DNA of 64,000 bases from contig NC_066312.1 in NCBI RefSeq assembly GCF_905404315.1, positions 8,543,001 to 8,607,000 on the forward strand, in the 5' to 3' direction. The notes below the pieces were generated by a model. The model was not told where the DNA came from, searched no databases, and worked only from the letters and a program-made list of their open reading frames with translations. The translations under genes and the position numbers were made by a program. Shown one piece after another: positions 42,776 through 55,564 of the stretch. The stretch comes from Leptidea sinapis (lineage: Eukaryota; Arthropoda; Insecta; Lepidoptera; Pieridae). Each line of letters begins with the position of its first letter. Position 1 is the stretch's first letter.

Positions 42776-43268
42776 ATAATTTCGTACGAATTGCTATATT
42801 TATCAGTAAAAAAGTACAAGCATTGATGTGATTAAATACGATTTTCATTTATTAAATCAGAACTATTACAATTGATTTACATTAAAAAGTATATATATTT
42901 ACATTAAAAAGTATGTATATATCTTTTAAAAATATCAACTTTCATTTCGGAGACAGACTGTCGTAAGAATATTTGATCAAGTCACGTCTCTTGATGCGAG
43001 TTTAACATTTTATACCCATCTTAAGAAAATTCCTCAGCGCTGCTAAATAAGTTTTCACAACAATAATTAAACTGTAAAAATATTTCACGGCCGAGATTCG
43101 AACCCTCGACCTCACAGTGATTTGGCTTCGCAATCACAATGAATCAAAGACTGGTTAATGACTGTCTTACGAATTTTCGATCAGGCATCGTGTTCTGACG
43201 CGATTTTAACATTTTATACCCATCTCAAGAAAAGTGCTCAACGCCGCTAAAGAAGTCTTCACTTCATA
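42776..43268. repeat. SINE-like composite repeat with direct duplication
   Basis: Two ~105 bp direct repeats (42955-43062 and 43160-43268, both with TTAACATTTTATACCCATCT) flank a segment holding a reversed pol III B box GATTCGAACCCTCGACC. A second copy is at 53100-53735. No ORF. Confidence 0.6.
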
Positions 43269-43269
43269 A

Positions 43270-45145
43270 ACAGCTATAACAAGCCGTACTACTTATTTAG
43301 CCTTAATATGTCCAATAACGAGTCTAACAATAAGTATCTATGTTAAGGTACTCCAATTATAAATGAAGATAGAAAATAACTCGAATAAATACCTACCTTC
43401 AGTAAATACAGTACTTCAATTATAATAAGCCCAAATATTTTATTAATTATTATTATTTTAGATTTATTTTTTCAATAAATTATTCATCACCGCGACGGCT
43501 GAATATCATTCAGGTCGCTAGTTAAACGGTGCTGTTGAGTAAAGAGGCTAGACTGTTGATATATGCATCAAATTGAAACTATATTCACGGTGTAGTTAGT
43601 TCAAAATTTTATAAAAATTAAAATTTAAGGTTGGAGCTTCTCTTACTTATAAATAATACTTAAAGGGAAACGGAGCCCTGTCTTCAAAGTCTGTCTTTCA
43701 GAATTTTGTACTTAAGACTTATTTATAATATTCTTGCAGAATATTTACATAAAGCCTATTAAGAATTCAATTGATGCAGCGCATGCTCGTTGGTGAATTT
43801 TACTTTATAGTGCACCTATTATAAATAGTAGCGGAACGAAATAATGCAATATTTAATAAATATTACAGAAACTTTTTGATTATGTCCACGAAGTATCACG
43901 TGAGGATTTGAATGTTTGTGACACACAGCACACACAGGTCACTTAATATTAACATATTGTGGTCCTTTTAAGTTCTAGACTAGAAAATAATATTAGGGTT
44001 ACATATTTTATGACTGGTGGTTTGTACGCCTTGCTTTTTTATTAAATTATCAACTGAAATGCCCATCTTTGGCAGGCAGTCGTCTGCCGATGTCAATCTG
44101 ATTCGATCAACCATACTCGAGAACAGGAGAAAAATCATATTTATTAAAAGCGTGTCGTATAGATAACTACAAAACATCTACCTATGCCTAAACAAATAAA
44201 AGAAACAGTTAAAATATCTATATAAAATCAAAATAATTTAATTAAAGCACATTTTTAAATCGAAATAGGACGCTAAGTTTTGAGAAAAGTAAGAGAATAT
44301 CTTGATAAACTTTTAATTAAAAATTACTTGCTTAGGAATCAGTCCAGATTCGAAAGACCTTACATACATTTCTAAAAGAATTGAGATTTGTTAGGGACGT
44401 AATTAGCAAAGAGAAAATTTATTGAGGAAAATTATTCCAAGTGGAATTCGACAATCAAATACTCGATTAAGTAGGGTTTGTGAATCATAAAATAAATAAT
44501 ACGATTATGTTGATAGAGTCTGCAGATACGATGATTTTATAGTGATATATTTATTATTTATAACTTAGTCGTAGTTCCTTAGAAATAATAAAATCAAGCT
44601 TTGTTGTTTTTCTGTCGGAACCTCCTTTTTCAGCTACCTGGTTTACAAGTGGTTAACATCAAATACTTAAAATGCGGTCATCAAGATTCTAAATCCACCC
44701 AATCATAGGTTAGTACTGATATTTTAACTTTAGGCTGGTAATTCAAAGCCTGTAAGCTAAGCATAAGAAATTAATTACTTAAAAGGTCTAACAGCTAAAA
44801 TCTGTAGAAAAAGAACTTAAGTATTTGCTGGCCCATTTAGCATCTGTAAGATGTCTGACGGTTAAGATAATCAATCATATTTTTTTAAAGTTATTACGAT
44901 AATAAGGTTTTATATTATAATGATAACGATGAATAAATTAAAAACGCATAAAAATGAACTCCTCAATTGTCGTTGTTTGTCATCGTTAAAAGAACGTAAG
45001 CAGAGTTTATATTATTTAGTTGGATTTATGGATTCGCATAAGATATCAATACGTTATTCGTGTTACAGAAGAAATGAGAAAAGCTATCATTTCATCTTTA
45101 AAAGGGATAATCTTTATTCGCATCACATTAGTTATCCTAAATGAG
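43270..45145. other. 1.9 kb without recognised features
   Basis: AT-rich throughout. Short ORFs only; no repeat phrase that I know. Confidence 0.4.
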
Positions 45146-45148
45146 TAT

Positions 45149-45327
45149 ATCATCATCATCAACGGGAAGACGTCCACTGCTGGACAAAGCCCTCCCCCAA
45201 ATATTTCCACGACGATCGGTCCTGCGCTGCCCTCATCCAACGTATTCCGGCGATCTTGCCGGGATCGTTAATCCATCTTGTAGGGGGCCTACCGGTGTGT
45301 CTTTCGGTACGTGGTCGCCTTTTTTTA
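45149..45327 (-). mobile_element. RTE LINE 3' end, inverted
   Basis: ATCATCATCATCAACGGGAA is the reversed tail. AAAGCCCTCCCCCAAATATT and TTGTAGGGGGCCTACCGG follow, then GTACGTGGTCGCC. It ends at a T run. Confidence 0.82.
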
Positions 45328-45747
45328 AAGAACTTTTAGGGACTTTCATCAACTCAATTATGTTGTGTAGAGTACTCGTATATTAGTAACAGATACTATA
45401 TTCATCAATTGTGTTTGATAAACAAATTGCATTACGTCTATTCGAACAGATCCGTGTGAATATGTAAAAGGGTTAGAATTCTTAAGATTTTTGGAAATCA
45501 CAAAAGTCGTATTATTACACTGAAGAATGACAGCTGTTGCAAATGGTATAATGTAAGAGTAATGGGGGATCAAGTTCTAATTCATTATTTCTGCAATGTA
45601 TTATCAGACATTTCATAAATTGTCCAGTTTTCATGTTTACAACAGCAGACTACACTCCATTATTATACACTACATTCAACGTGAATAGAAAATAGCTCTG
45701 CATTTAAAAATAAATTTGTTTTCGTCTATTGAATTGTTTTGTTAATT

Positions 45748-45853
45748 TTTGGGTTTTTCAATAATCCTGAGCGGCACTGCGTTACAATGGGCAGAGCGTA
45801 TCAATTACCATCAGCTGAACGTCCTGCCCGTCTCGTCCCTTTCATAAAAAAAT
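45748..45853 (+). mobile_element. Family A 3' end
   Basis: TTTTTGGGTTTTTCAATAAT to CTCGTCCCTTTCATAAAAAA; the last ~105 bp of the family, with a small deletion before the tail. Confidence 0.75.
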
Positions 45854-46157
45854 CTATAATAAGTGGACAGGTAACCGGTTTTTTCCTTCGGTTATAATGC
45901 GAAACCTATTAAACCGATCGGGATAATACTTATACCATATAATGCAACATATAAATGCATTTCCAATCCAAAACATATCCATATAACGCAATATATAGAT
46001 ATGTTGATTATTATTATAGAAATACTTATATTTGCAATACAAATAATTAAGTCTATAAAATGTTACTACATATGACATTCCATACAATAAGCGGGCACGG
46101 GTTACTTATATTATATGTCAGGCTGAGTCAGTAATTGTAAGACAAAGATACTTTAAA

Positions 46158-46216
46158 AAAAAAGAACATACCAACGAATTGAGAACCTCATCCTTTTTTG
46201 AAGTCGGTTAAAAATG
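46158..46216 (+). repeat. GAAGTCGGTT-family terminus
   Basis: GAATTGAGAACCTCATCC then TTTTTTGAAGTCGGTTAAAA; the right end only. Confidence 0.65.
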
Positions 46217-46599
46217 GTTTTGTTTTGGAGAGAATTCTGATGAAGCTTACTGTTACTAGAAACAGTTGGTCGCAGTTTGTAACTACTGAAACAAAGTGTT
46301 TATTCAAAATAACAATCAGAAAGTTTTAATTGAATGTTACAATCCTACGACAACGTCTGACTTCAATACAAAATTTGAAACGAATTCAATTTTCGCACTG
46401 AAATATCTGCAAAATCCAGTTATTTTTGAAAGTATCAGAGTTTCCTTTCAGGACAATTTAACAATGCAATTTCAGTACCGGTCCCAGCGAATATTTGAAA
46501 GTTGAATTGTAACAATTTAAAAGTTGGATTTGCTATGTTAGCTGAATAATAGTATGAAAATTAAATAGTATCAAATTCAAATTCACATATTTTTATAAG

Positions 46600-46740
46600 A
46601 ATAGGATTCAAAATCACTTATTAAACGTCAAAAACTACCCATACCCATTCAAAATAGACTGCCTCAGACCTGAGAAGAACGGCCTTTAGAAACTCAGAGG
46701 GCATTTTTATTTCTTTTTCATTTAAAAATATGGATTAAAA
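46600..46740 (-). mobile_element. LINE-J 3' UTR fragment, inverted
   Basis: AGACTGCCTCAGACCTGAGA then AGAACGGCC is the reverse of the GCCCATTCTTCTCAGATTTG segment at 60090. AAAATCACTTATT fits the reversed tail. Confidence 0.55.
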
Positions 46741-46789
46741 TCTAATATCGTTAATTAATCATTTATAATTAAAGAACCTGAGGGTGTCC

Positions 46790-47390
46790 AGCCGTGGCCA
46801 CACCCTCGCCTCTCGCCTTGGTACGTTGACGTGTGAGACAAGCACATTTCACCTACAACTATGTACATAGTTAGTTGTAGGTGAACAAAACTTGTATATA
46901 AATACGCAATTATTTCGAAATTCCGTCACTGATCAAACCGTTACTGTTGTCGTTTAGGAGTTCCATTGATTACGTTACGGTAGTTGACTCAAATATCCGG
47001 CTAGCATAAATAAGATTCGGTCAAGTACCGTTAATTTGCTCCTAAGATTTAAAGAGTTTACTTACGATACTTTGCCATGGATCCCATAATCTGAACATAA
47101 CCAAACTCACCAAACTACCTGTGAAGTATATATATATCCTTTCCAATAAGCATAATCGAAATCGGTTGGCGGGATATTGAGTTATTCATCCATTTTTCGT
47201 GCACATTCTTATAGGAAATTTAAGACTTTTATGGTTTTCTCATGGATGCCATTCTCAGATCTGAACCAAATTGCAATGGTACCACATGGAAAGCACTACC
47301 AAAAAAAGAATCATCTAAATCGGTTTACCCAGTCGAAAGTTCTCAGATAACTTGAGAACCTCCTACTTTTTTGAAGTCGGTTAATAACGT
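46790..47390 (+). repeat. GAAGTCGGTT-family element
   Basis: The left part has the CG-rich phrase CACACCCTCGCCTCTCGCC and a hairpin (46851-46884, CACCTACAAC/GTTGTAGGTG). The rest is collinear with 38250-38690 and ends TTTTTTGAAGTCGGTTAAT. Only part of the palindromic arms survives. Confidence 0.65.
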
Positions 47391-47726
47391 CAATCGGTTA
47401 CTTATTGCTATTGATTGTGGGTCGGCTACTATCAAGTAAATACTTAACTCGTGCTTTGAAGGCTGTTATAAAAATACATCACGTTAAGAGTTTTAAGATT
47501 TTTCTATTTTATAAAATTTTATTAGCCCTTGAAAGTAGTAAATCACTTAACCTCAATAACAACTACTGCACGGAACTACCCACAGGGAGGAATTGCTTAA
47601 GGGTTGTTTGTAAAGGCTAACGATATATAGGTAGACCGTGATAGCATTGGTGATTAATATAAGCACGTTTTACATGTGAAAATAGGTGGTAGTATTTTAC
47701 CAATGCAATCTTTTACTCAAGAATTT

Positions 47727-47862
47727 TTTTATGAGAAAAGGCACGAGACGAGCTATATGTTCTTATTCTGAAAAACACGAAATTATGAATGCATTTGTGC
47801 TCATTATTTGAGACATAAGATATTAAGTCTCATATGCCCAGTAATTCCACTGAAACACCATA
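47727..47862 (-). mobile_element. Family A fragment, diverged
   Basis: TTTTTTTATGAGAAAAGGCA and GAGACATAAGATATTAAGTC then TCATATGCCCAGTAATTCC; internally deleted and old. Confidence 0.6.
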
Positions 47863-47869
47863 AGAGTTG

Positions 47870-49905
47870 ACGGCAAATTAGGTACCGCTTTGATGCCTAT
47901 TTACCCCAATGACGTTATATATCCATATGGACATATCATTCGTAGTCTGATAGCGGAAGGGCAAAAACTTTTGCAAAGACAATGTAAGCACACTCTTCTT
48001 TGTCGTGTGTCACTCAACAAGCCCAAGTGTTCTACAAAAAATTGCTTAAATAATATACTTACGACGCAAAAAAGATGGTGTGGTTTATCACCGGTAAGTT
48101 TATTTTATTTATATTAGATTGATTTGCAAAAAGCGTAAATAATTTAATAAAACGACACGTTTTTCACGCAATTATTGACAAGTATTCACATCCCTTTCTC
48201 TCCCGCTTGTCGAATGACACAGATGACACAAGGACGCGACCAGCACACAGTCAGAAATGAAAACTAGAGAGTCGCTCTTTGAAGTGATGTGAAGAATTTT
48301 ACAAACCAAACAAGTCGAGTGTCATTTGCTCGAATAATTTCCTCGAAGCTGATTTATATTTACCCTTTAACGGATTTAATGATCTTAAAGATCAAGTGTT
48401 CAAAAATTCACGCACAAAAACTATGATAAAACTTTTTAACAATAAAAGTATTGAAATCTCTTTCGAATGTCAATATGTTTAGTCAAATTGACGCACACAC
48501 AAAAGTCTAGATTGGCCACATTTATAATTAGACAAAAGCCGTCATGCAAAGATATGTTGATGTACGCTTACACTACATAATATACCAAAAAGATACCATG
48601 GAAAAATAAAGAAAGAATAAGAAAATTTAACATTTTAATATCCATGCTACAGAATTATTTTATGTAAATAAAAATATAATATTTGAGTGTTTGTTTGTTT
48701 CATTATATGTTACCTTAACTTATGAGATCCAATCCATTTAAAGCATTTAGGAGTGACAAATATACACACAAACCAATAAATAAACATAAAAACTTTCCCC
48801 TATATAATATGAGTTTGTGTATTGATTAAAAACTTAAAACCTCCGACTGAACAGATCTTGATGAGAAAAAAGGAAAGAAATTATAGCAACCCTCTTTTTC
48901 GTCAGGGTTTAAAAAAATACGTAGCTGCTGCTCCAATGATGTCACTGTCCAATTCGCGTTCTAAATTAAACATACGCTATTTAAACTGCAAATTGTTTAC
49001 ATTGCTTACTATTGACCAATAATATCTTATACAACTAGAGTAAACGCAGAAATGTATATATGTGGCAGTTGAAGCTTATTATGATGTAATTTGTGGCATG
49101 TGCCATATTTCGGCTTTGTTATTTATGTATGACGTGAATTGTCTATATGTATAGAACGTCATTGATTTATAAAAAAAGAGTACCTACCATTATATAAAAG
49201 TGAATCTAAAGTGAAAATCTACCGTGAAACTAAGCGAAGAGTCTACAAGAAGACGATAACAGGATGTTGAAATCAATCATGACTGAATGACTATCTGGTA
49301 ATATAAGAAATCTGATCTCGTAAACTATAACCCTCAGTCCATTTCCCATTTAGATATAATCAAAAAGTAAGTTGTTTGAGTTATTTTTTAACACGTGTCT
49401 TCGTCCGTTTATAACTTGTTTTACGCTTCCTTGGAAACTATTGAAAATTTCAATACAAAATGGACCCCTAATGATCCTGTACTCAAAGACCGAACAAACT
49501 CATATTTGAATTTATAATTTCGCCTGTTTGTAGGTAACCTACTAAAATATAAAATTATGAGACCAGCTATCGACCACCGCATGACGTACTTGTATCAAAA
49601 GTTGCATGGTATGAGCCATTATTAAAAATGCATAATTTAGGTTGCACTACAGTAATTACTAGGAACACGGCAGTGACTGACTTCACTTTGTAGGTTTTCA
49701 ATAACTTTTGTAGGTCATATGCTTTAAATTATGAATATGCTTTCATAGATTTATTGTTTTCATTCTGACAATAACCGCATCATACGCTGAGATGCACGTG
49801 TATCTGTTAACATAGGTATCCCTGAAAAGTCACCAAATAATCACAAAAGTTCACGCATAGGCTTAAGGCTGCTAAGTCAATAATATTCTCCAAGTGTTTA
49901 TAAAT
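47870..49905. other. 2 kb without recognised features
   Basis: AT-rich. A 75-codon frame at 47890-48117 ends next to GGTAAGT (48094), a splice-donor-like site, but no protein is recognised. 48180-48300 is slightly less AT-rich. Confidence 0.4.
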
Positions 49906-49914
49906 ATATATATA

Positions 49915-50114
49915 CAGGATATCCCAAAGTTATGGGACATTAAGGGAAAGTACCTTTAATATCGTAGATAGGGTATTTTACTGAAAGAAGACTATGTTAT
50001 TTTAAAAAGTTAGTAATTCTGCATTCCAAAATTTTCTAAAAATTACTTGCCTCGTCTGGGACTCGAACCGACCTAAATGTTAAAAAAAACACCCCTACTT
50101 TTATGTCCACCCTG
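49915..50114. mobile_element. 200 bp mariner-type MITE
   Basis: CAGGATATCCCAAAGTTATG at the left and CCACCCTG at the right, each bordered by TA. The outer ~8 bp are inverted (CAGGATAT / CAGGGTGG). The interior includes a pol III-like GGGACTCGAACCGACC phrase. The left part is typical of a lepidopteran repeat family with a GGGACATTAAGGGAAAG start. Confidence 0.6.
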
Positions 50115-50119
50115 TATGT

Positions 50120-51000
50120 GTCTAGAATACTTATAGTTCATTTGATATGACGTAAAAATACCAGTGTAGCTATATTAGCTGGTGTTCTAATCCTGCCACA
50201 CACCTACATACGTTGTAGCGTTCATAAGAAACGTTTTTGTTCCGTCCATTCTTTTTCCAACTTGCTTTACAAATCTGACTACCACGAAAAAGTCTTTTCA
50301 TTTTTCAGTTAATGTATAGCCTATGACACTCAAAAGTAATGTGGTTTTCTATTGATGACAGGATTTCCAAAGTCGATACAATTGTTCCAGAGGTTACCTT
50401 CTACAATCTGACAATCTTTACCTCTTAATAATATTAATATAGATACAGTCTAAGCTGAACCCTATGTAATATTTTCAACCTATCCTTACATTAGTACAGA
50501 TTAATTTACACAAAAAGATGAGTCAAAAATAAAAAGAATGTAAAAAAAAAATTAATAGTCGTATCGATATGCCAATATATGACTATTTACCCTACCAGAA
50601 TTTTGTTATTATTCCTGCTACTATATTATCATATTCATAGCATACGTAGCAACTAAACCAGTCGAGAATATAGGGAGCATGGCTATAACATAGAGCTGTA
50701 CTCTATCATAATATAATATTAACAAGTATTCGCTGGCAACTTGCCTATCCAACAGATGTATGGAGCTCGAAGTACTGGGTACACTGCCCCTATGCACTTT
50801 TGTCAATTATGACGCTTACATACCAGGAGTTCATAGTTGTTGAGTAACTTGAGCGGAAACATTCTCGTCGACTTGGGAAAACGTGAATACTTTCGTTTGC
50901 TTAATCCTCGAATCAATATCTCGTTAGTGCGATGCAATCATGCAACTTGTGGAGTCGTTAGAAAGAGTTTCTATTCGACTTTTATATATTCGATAATATA
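50120..51000. other. No recognised feature
   Basis: AT-rich; nothing identified. Confidence 0.4.
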
Positions 51001-51017
51001 TAACTAATCTACTCTAT

Positions 51018-51382
51018 GAGGAAGCTCACTGTTGCTCAGCGGGCAATGGAGATGCTCAGAGTTTCCCTGCAATATCGAATTAGAAATGAGGAGATCCGTA
51101 GGAGAACCAAAGTCACTGACATAGACCAAATGATTGCGAAACTGAAGTGGCAGTGGGCAGGGCACATAGCTCGGCGGAAAGATGGCCGTTGGGGCAGTAA
51201 GGTCATCGAATGGCGACCACGTACCGGAAGGCGTAGTGTTGGTAGGCCCCCCACAAGATGGACCGATGATCTGGTCAAGATCGCCGGAATAGGATGGATG
51301 ACGGCAGCGCAGGACCGATTGTTATGGCGATATTTGGGGGAGGCCTTTGTGCAGCAGTGGACGTCTTCCGGCTGAAATGAAG
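51018..51382 (+). mobile_element. Young 5'-truncated RTE LINE with intact ORF end
   Basis: A continuous frame encodes the last ~118 residues of RTE ORF2: RKLTVAQRAME, VSLQYRIRNEEIRRRTKVTD, KLKWQWAGHIARRKDGRW, EWRPRTGRRSVGRPPTRW, LGEAFVQQWTSSG*. The stop is at 51375. The tail is short (CTGAAATGAAG). AATCTACTCTAT occurs at 51006-51017 and 51383-51394, a perfect 12 bp target duplication. Compared with family consensus a few residues are missing at RAME-MLRVS. The ATG used by the open frame is partly from the target, so no functional start exists. Confidence 0.93.
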
Positions 51383-51399
51383 AATCTACTCTATAACTA

Positions 51400-52120
51400 T
51401 AAGAGTGTATCTTTTAATCTTATTAAGTATTAAATTGCTGTTTTTTAGAGGTAAACTATATATTTGAAGTATTAGTTCCAGTTATAAACATTTCTGCCAT
51501 GTTATTAACAGGTTAAAATATGTCTTTGCTGTAAAACTCTGCAGAGCTAAACTCCAAAATTCTGGGAAGGCAATTTCTATTACTTTGAAGGTTTCTTAAT
51601 GTATGTCCTGTAGAATTAAAACCGTTTTCTCTATGCTTTTGTAATTGGAATATAGTGTTCTTATTGACACCTCCTGGTGAATTCTACTTCTATTTGTAAT
51701 AGACTACGTGGAGAACTAAAGTCCCTCTGATGATTAGGTCATTGATCGGTCAGTACTACACGGCCTCTGGATATCGCTGGGCTGTTCCCCTTTTACTCCC
51801 TTATATTATGCTCGTCCTATTACGTCGGTACGGTGTGCAATTTATTACCGTTAGGTACTTAACCTAGATGCTTTCATTGATTTTTCATCATAATAATAAA
51901 ATCAGCATCACAACACAATAACCTTTACATCAATCAATAATATAGAAAAAAAAATATTGTAGTTAATTTATTAATAGTTATTTAGTGTTACTTGTTTTGC
52001 ACACCGTAACAAAACGACAATGTGACGTCATCGGCGAAAGATCTAGAATTAATGGAACCGGGTAGTACGCCACGGCTCCCTTGTTCTCGTTGTGTACTAC
52101 CTACTAGCCCAAATTCTTTC
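51400..52120. other. No recognised feature
   Basis: AT-rich with a more balanced part at 52010-52120; nothing identified. Confidence 0.4.
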
Positions 52121-52123
52121 ACA

Positions 52124-52448
52124 ACCACGGACTAGTAAAAAAAGAAAGACTCCGCGTGTGATATTAGCAAGTGATTAGCAAGTGAGCCCTTAGATAATCA
52201 TATATCCACAAATACATTTAAAGTATTGTTTTAGCACTTTATCACAATGCACGACCGCATTTTTAAAATATTTTATTGCGACGCAAACTGATCTGTCACA
52301 GACGATGGCAAATCTCATAATGGCGGCCGATCGGCTTGTATTAGTGTCAGTGTGTGGGGCTATGTATTTACACGTTTACCGGCTTGTTTTGGTGCCTCAC
52401 TGATATGTAAAGTGACACGGAGTCCTTCCTTTTTTACTCGTCCGTGTT
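52124..52448. mobile_element. 325 bp MITE with ~35 bp inverted ends
   Basis: Left CCACGGACTAGTAAAAAAAG then AAAGACTCCGCGT; the reversed right reads ACACGGACGAGTAAAAAAGG then AAGGACTCCGTGT. The interior has TAATGGCGGCCGATCGGC. No ORF of note; frames at 52352-52618 cross the border. Confidence 0.7.
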
Positions 52449-53099
52449 CACAACTCGCATTTTCTGACAGCAACCTCAAGTTTAAATCACCGATAAAGGT
52501 AACTATGTCATGTCTGAGGATGCTGTTTAATTTGCTAAACAAATCATATTTAACCTCCTCAATTTCACTGTTGAGTGCAATACATTGTAAAATTTTGACT
52601 TTTCAGACTCTGGTGTAGAAATGGCCTGTCATGGTATCAAACTCATATCGGATTCTAGTCTATTAGGCCTCTTTTCGATGCGCTTAAAACCTTCCCCATG
52701 CACTCTAATGTCGTATTCGTTGCCTTTCCAAGAGTTTTTGAGGTAATAATTTCCTATATTTCGTCAAATTTCACTAAGGCCTAGTATTTGATGTTTGTAT
52801 CTTAACGTTTCTGCTTTTACTCATATTAGCCAAATATCGTCACTGAGCGTTTCCACAATCCAGCATGCGATTCATGTCCGTGTTCTCATGCCAAAAATTG
52901 TTTCTGTAATCTGGTGTCATCAAAAAGGCTTTTACTGTTAACCGTTGATAAGGAGGAAACGTAATTTTTTTCTCATAACTTATCGTCATGATTATAAATA
53001 AAACTGGCGTTCGCTAAAAAGTAAACAAAAAAATATGGCTTGCACTCCAGGAGTGCCGGCAGAAGTGAATTGTGCATTTTTGAATATTTTCAAAGGGTT

Positions 53100-53735
53100 A
53101 TAGAATAATTTCGTATGGATTGCTTTATTTATCAGTATAAAAGTACTAGAATTATGTGTTTGAATACAATATTCATTTATAGTGGTATTTTACACAAAAA
53201 TGAAAATTTATATTACATAAAAAAATTAACACTTCAGAACTATTACAATTATATAACATTAAAAAGGTTATCACTCTCATACTCAGAGTCTTATCATCTT
53301 CATTATCACCAATGTTTAAAACATTTTTCTTAAAGATTTATGGAAGCTGAAGTAAGAAACAAAATAATAAAATAAATTCAAAGCAGATAATAAGTAAAAA
53401 AAGAAATACATTTATAACTATTGCTTTAGGGAGAGTTATCGCTAGTTCGGCTTTTCGACAAAGATTGAAAGCCAAATAATTAAACTATTAAAATATTTCA
53501 CGGCTGAGATTCCATCCCTAAACCTCGCGGTGTTTCGGCTTCGCAATCACAATGATTCAACCACAGGTCCAATGATCGTTTCATCATTAAGTTATATTAT
53601 AAATTTTTCATCAATAATTTCAATGACTTTCTTACGGATTTTCGATCAGGCCACGAATCCTGACGCGAGTTAAACATTTTATTCCCATCCCAAAAAAAGT
53701 GCTTAACGCCGCTAAAAAAGTTTTCACTTCAAATA
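53100..53735. repeat. SINE-like composite repeat, second copy
   Basis: It is collinear with 42776-43268 at its left (TTCGTATGGATTGC, TATTTATCAGTA), centre (TATTTCACGGCTGAGATTCC, GGCTTCGCAATCACAATGA) and right (CTTACGGATTTTCGATCAGG to GTTTTCACTTCA). The first of the two direct repeats is replaced by other sequence. Confidence 0.6.
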
Positions 53736-54059
53736 TTTGTAAATTTTAAAAATAAGAGTTCCTATATGTGGGGCTAAATTGGACGTTGATCCATGTTAGG
53801 CACATCGTAAAAATTCTTTGTGATCGGTACTCAAACAAAATTTCAGCTGAATCAGTTGACGTGAAGTTATTAAAAATTTAACCCATACATTCTACCGAAT
53901 CAGCTTACAAGGCAAGTTAACCCGACGGCATTGACTTGTTAAATATTAATACAACTCAAAAAGTTCTGGATATACCTAATATTACAAGAACCTTATACGT
54001 CGAGAAAATTCTAAGACAAGCAGAAAATTCACGAGACGAAATTGCATGCAAATTGCATA

Positions 54060-54590
54060 AATAGCAAATTAAATTCACTTATTCAAAATAGGACTTCAAA
54101 TTACTTCTCATTCAAAATAGTATGCCTCCAACCTGAGAGGGCGCATCAAACTCATGTAACCAATTAACTGTCAAGTACACGGGAAATCTCTTATTAAGTA
54201 CCGATTGAATTGCATATAGCATGATTATCCGCATTGATTTGATTTTGGTTAACAAACCTGTCAAATTAGACGACACAATCGAATATGGGTCCAGGAAAGC
54301 CTATTACGCTACGATCACTAATTAAACTGATCTCGCAAGCTTTGTCAAGTGAATTGTGCAGCAATTGTAATATTCAAATCAAATCAAAATCATATTAACA
54401 AATAGATCAAAATTGATGTGTCATTTTCATTTTCATAAGGGTATGAATGTCAAAAGTTTTTATTTTTTTAGAAACCATTATTTCGGAAAAGGACTAGCTT
54501 TAAGGAGGAGAAGTTGCAAGAAAATCATTGCTATTCTTTTAAATCAACATTTACAGATTAATCGTTTTAGAAGTTATTATATATAATTAT
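54060..54590 (-). mobile_element. LINE-J-type 3' UTR scraps, inverted
   Basis: ATTCACTTATTCAAAATAGG with TGCCTCCAACCTGAGAGG (54070-54145), and ATTCAAATCAAATCAAAATC (54372) with AAGGAGGAGAAGTTGCAAG (about 54500), are reversed tail and UTR phrases of Jockey-like LINEs. They are degraded and probably belong to more than one insertion. Confidence 0.45.
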
Positions 54591-54611
54591 TATTATTATA
54601 TTAACATTAAC

Positions 54612-54872
54612 TAAGACGGACCCATATAGCCCAATTGTTAGGGACCCTGACTACTAAGCTAGAGGTCCCGGTTACGAATCCAGGTAGGTGCAATAATTTA
54701 TATGATGAAAAAATGTTTGTTTTAGAGTCATGGATTTTTATATGTATTTATGTATGTTTTAAGTAAGTATATTGTATTGAATATTTCGTTGTGTTTAAAC
54801 CATAGTACAGGCTATGCCTAGTTTATTTTCATAAAAAAAAAGATAATTGTATAAAAGTGTGTCAATATTTGA
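54612..54872 (+). mobile_element. tRNA-derived SINE, second copy
   Basis: The A-box region is ATATAGCCCAATTGTTAGGG. The B box is damaged (GGTTACGAATCC instead of GGTTCGAATCC). The body follows 9448-9752 closely. Near 54825 the consensus AGCTTGGGGCAAGATAA is replaced by AGTTTATTTTCATAAAAAAA then AGATAA. Confidence 0.8.
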
Positions 54873-55564
54873 ATAAGTGATACAAAAAAAATACTAAGAA
54901 AAAAAATCATAATATTAATACCAATATGCTAACTAAGTACTTAGCATAGTAGAGTTAGCAAGTCTTTTCTGAGCTAAGTGGTGTTTCCAGGGCAAAATAT
55001 TCTCATGATTGACCAAAAAAAAAAATAACTTAAATTGTTCTGTGGTAGTAAGAGCTTCTAAAGCAATAATGACCTTGTAAATAATTTGACACCTCTGTGT
55101 TACCAAATGGTTTTATCGCCGTCTGAATATTTCATAATTAAATATTAATTAATATAATGAAATCGTCCATTAAAAAAGAAAACTTCTTTATTCACTGTGA
55201 GCACTTTGTTAGTATTGGATGAGACTATTTGTATCGTTCATTCGGCTACAGTCGGCTCGAGTCGACAAAGGGAGGCTAGCTGGATAAGCATTGTTGCATT
55301 GTTAGGTTTAATTAACATTGCCTTGATGATAGTTACACATCTGTCTGTATGCACACAACATATTTATGGTTGGGGTTTCAATGAAAATTAATAGAAAAAA
55401 TTCTACAAAAACACATCGTCGAACTAAAACTTCAATCAAATGTAACATGTAAGTTGCTGCACCCAATATATAAAATAATAGTATGTATAAAAAAAAATAA
55501 TAAGTTTTGCAAGTTTTGCACTTAGCAAAAAAAATAAGTTTTCGATTAATTATCATTAAACTAA

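Noticed and set aside
47890..48117. 75-codon ORF ending near a GGTAAGT donor-like site
   Set aside because: No recognisable protein and no supporting composition or upstream acceptor; too weak to call an exon.
52352..52618. 88-codon ORF
   Set aside because: It starts inside the MITE at 52124-52448 and crosses its terminal repeat.
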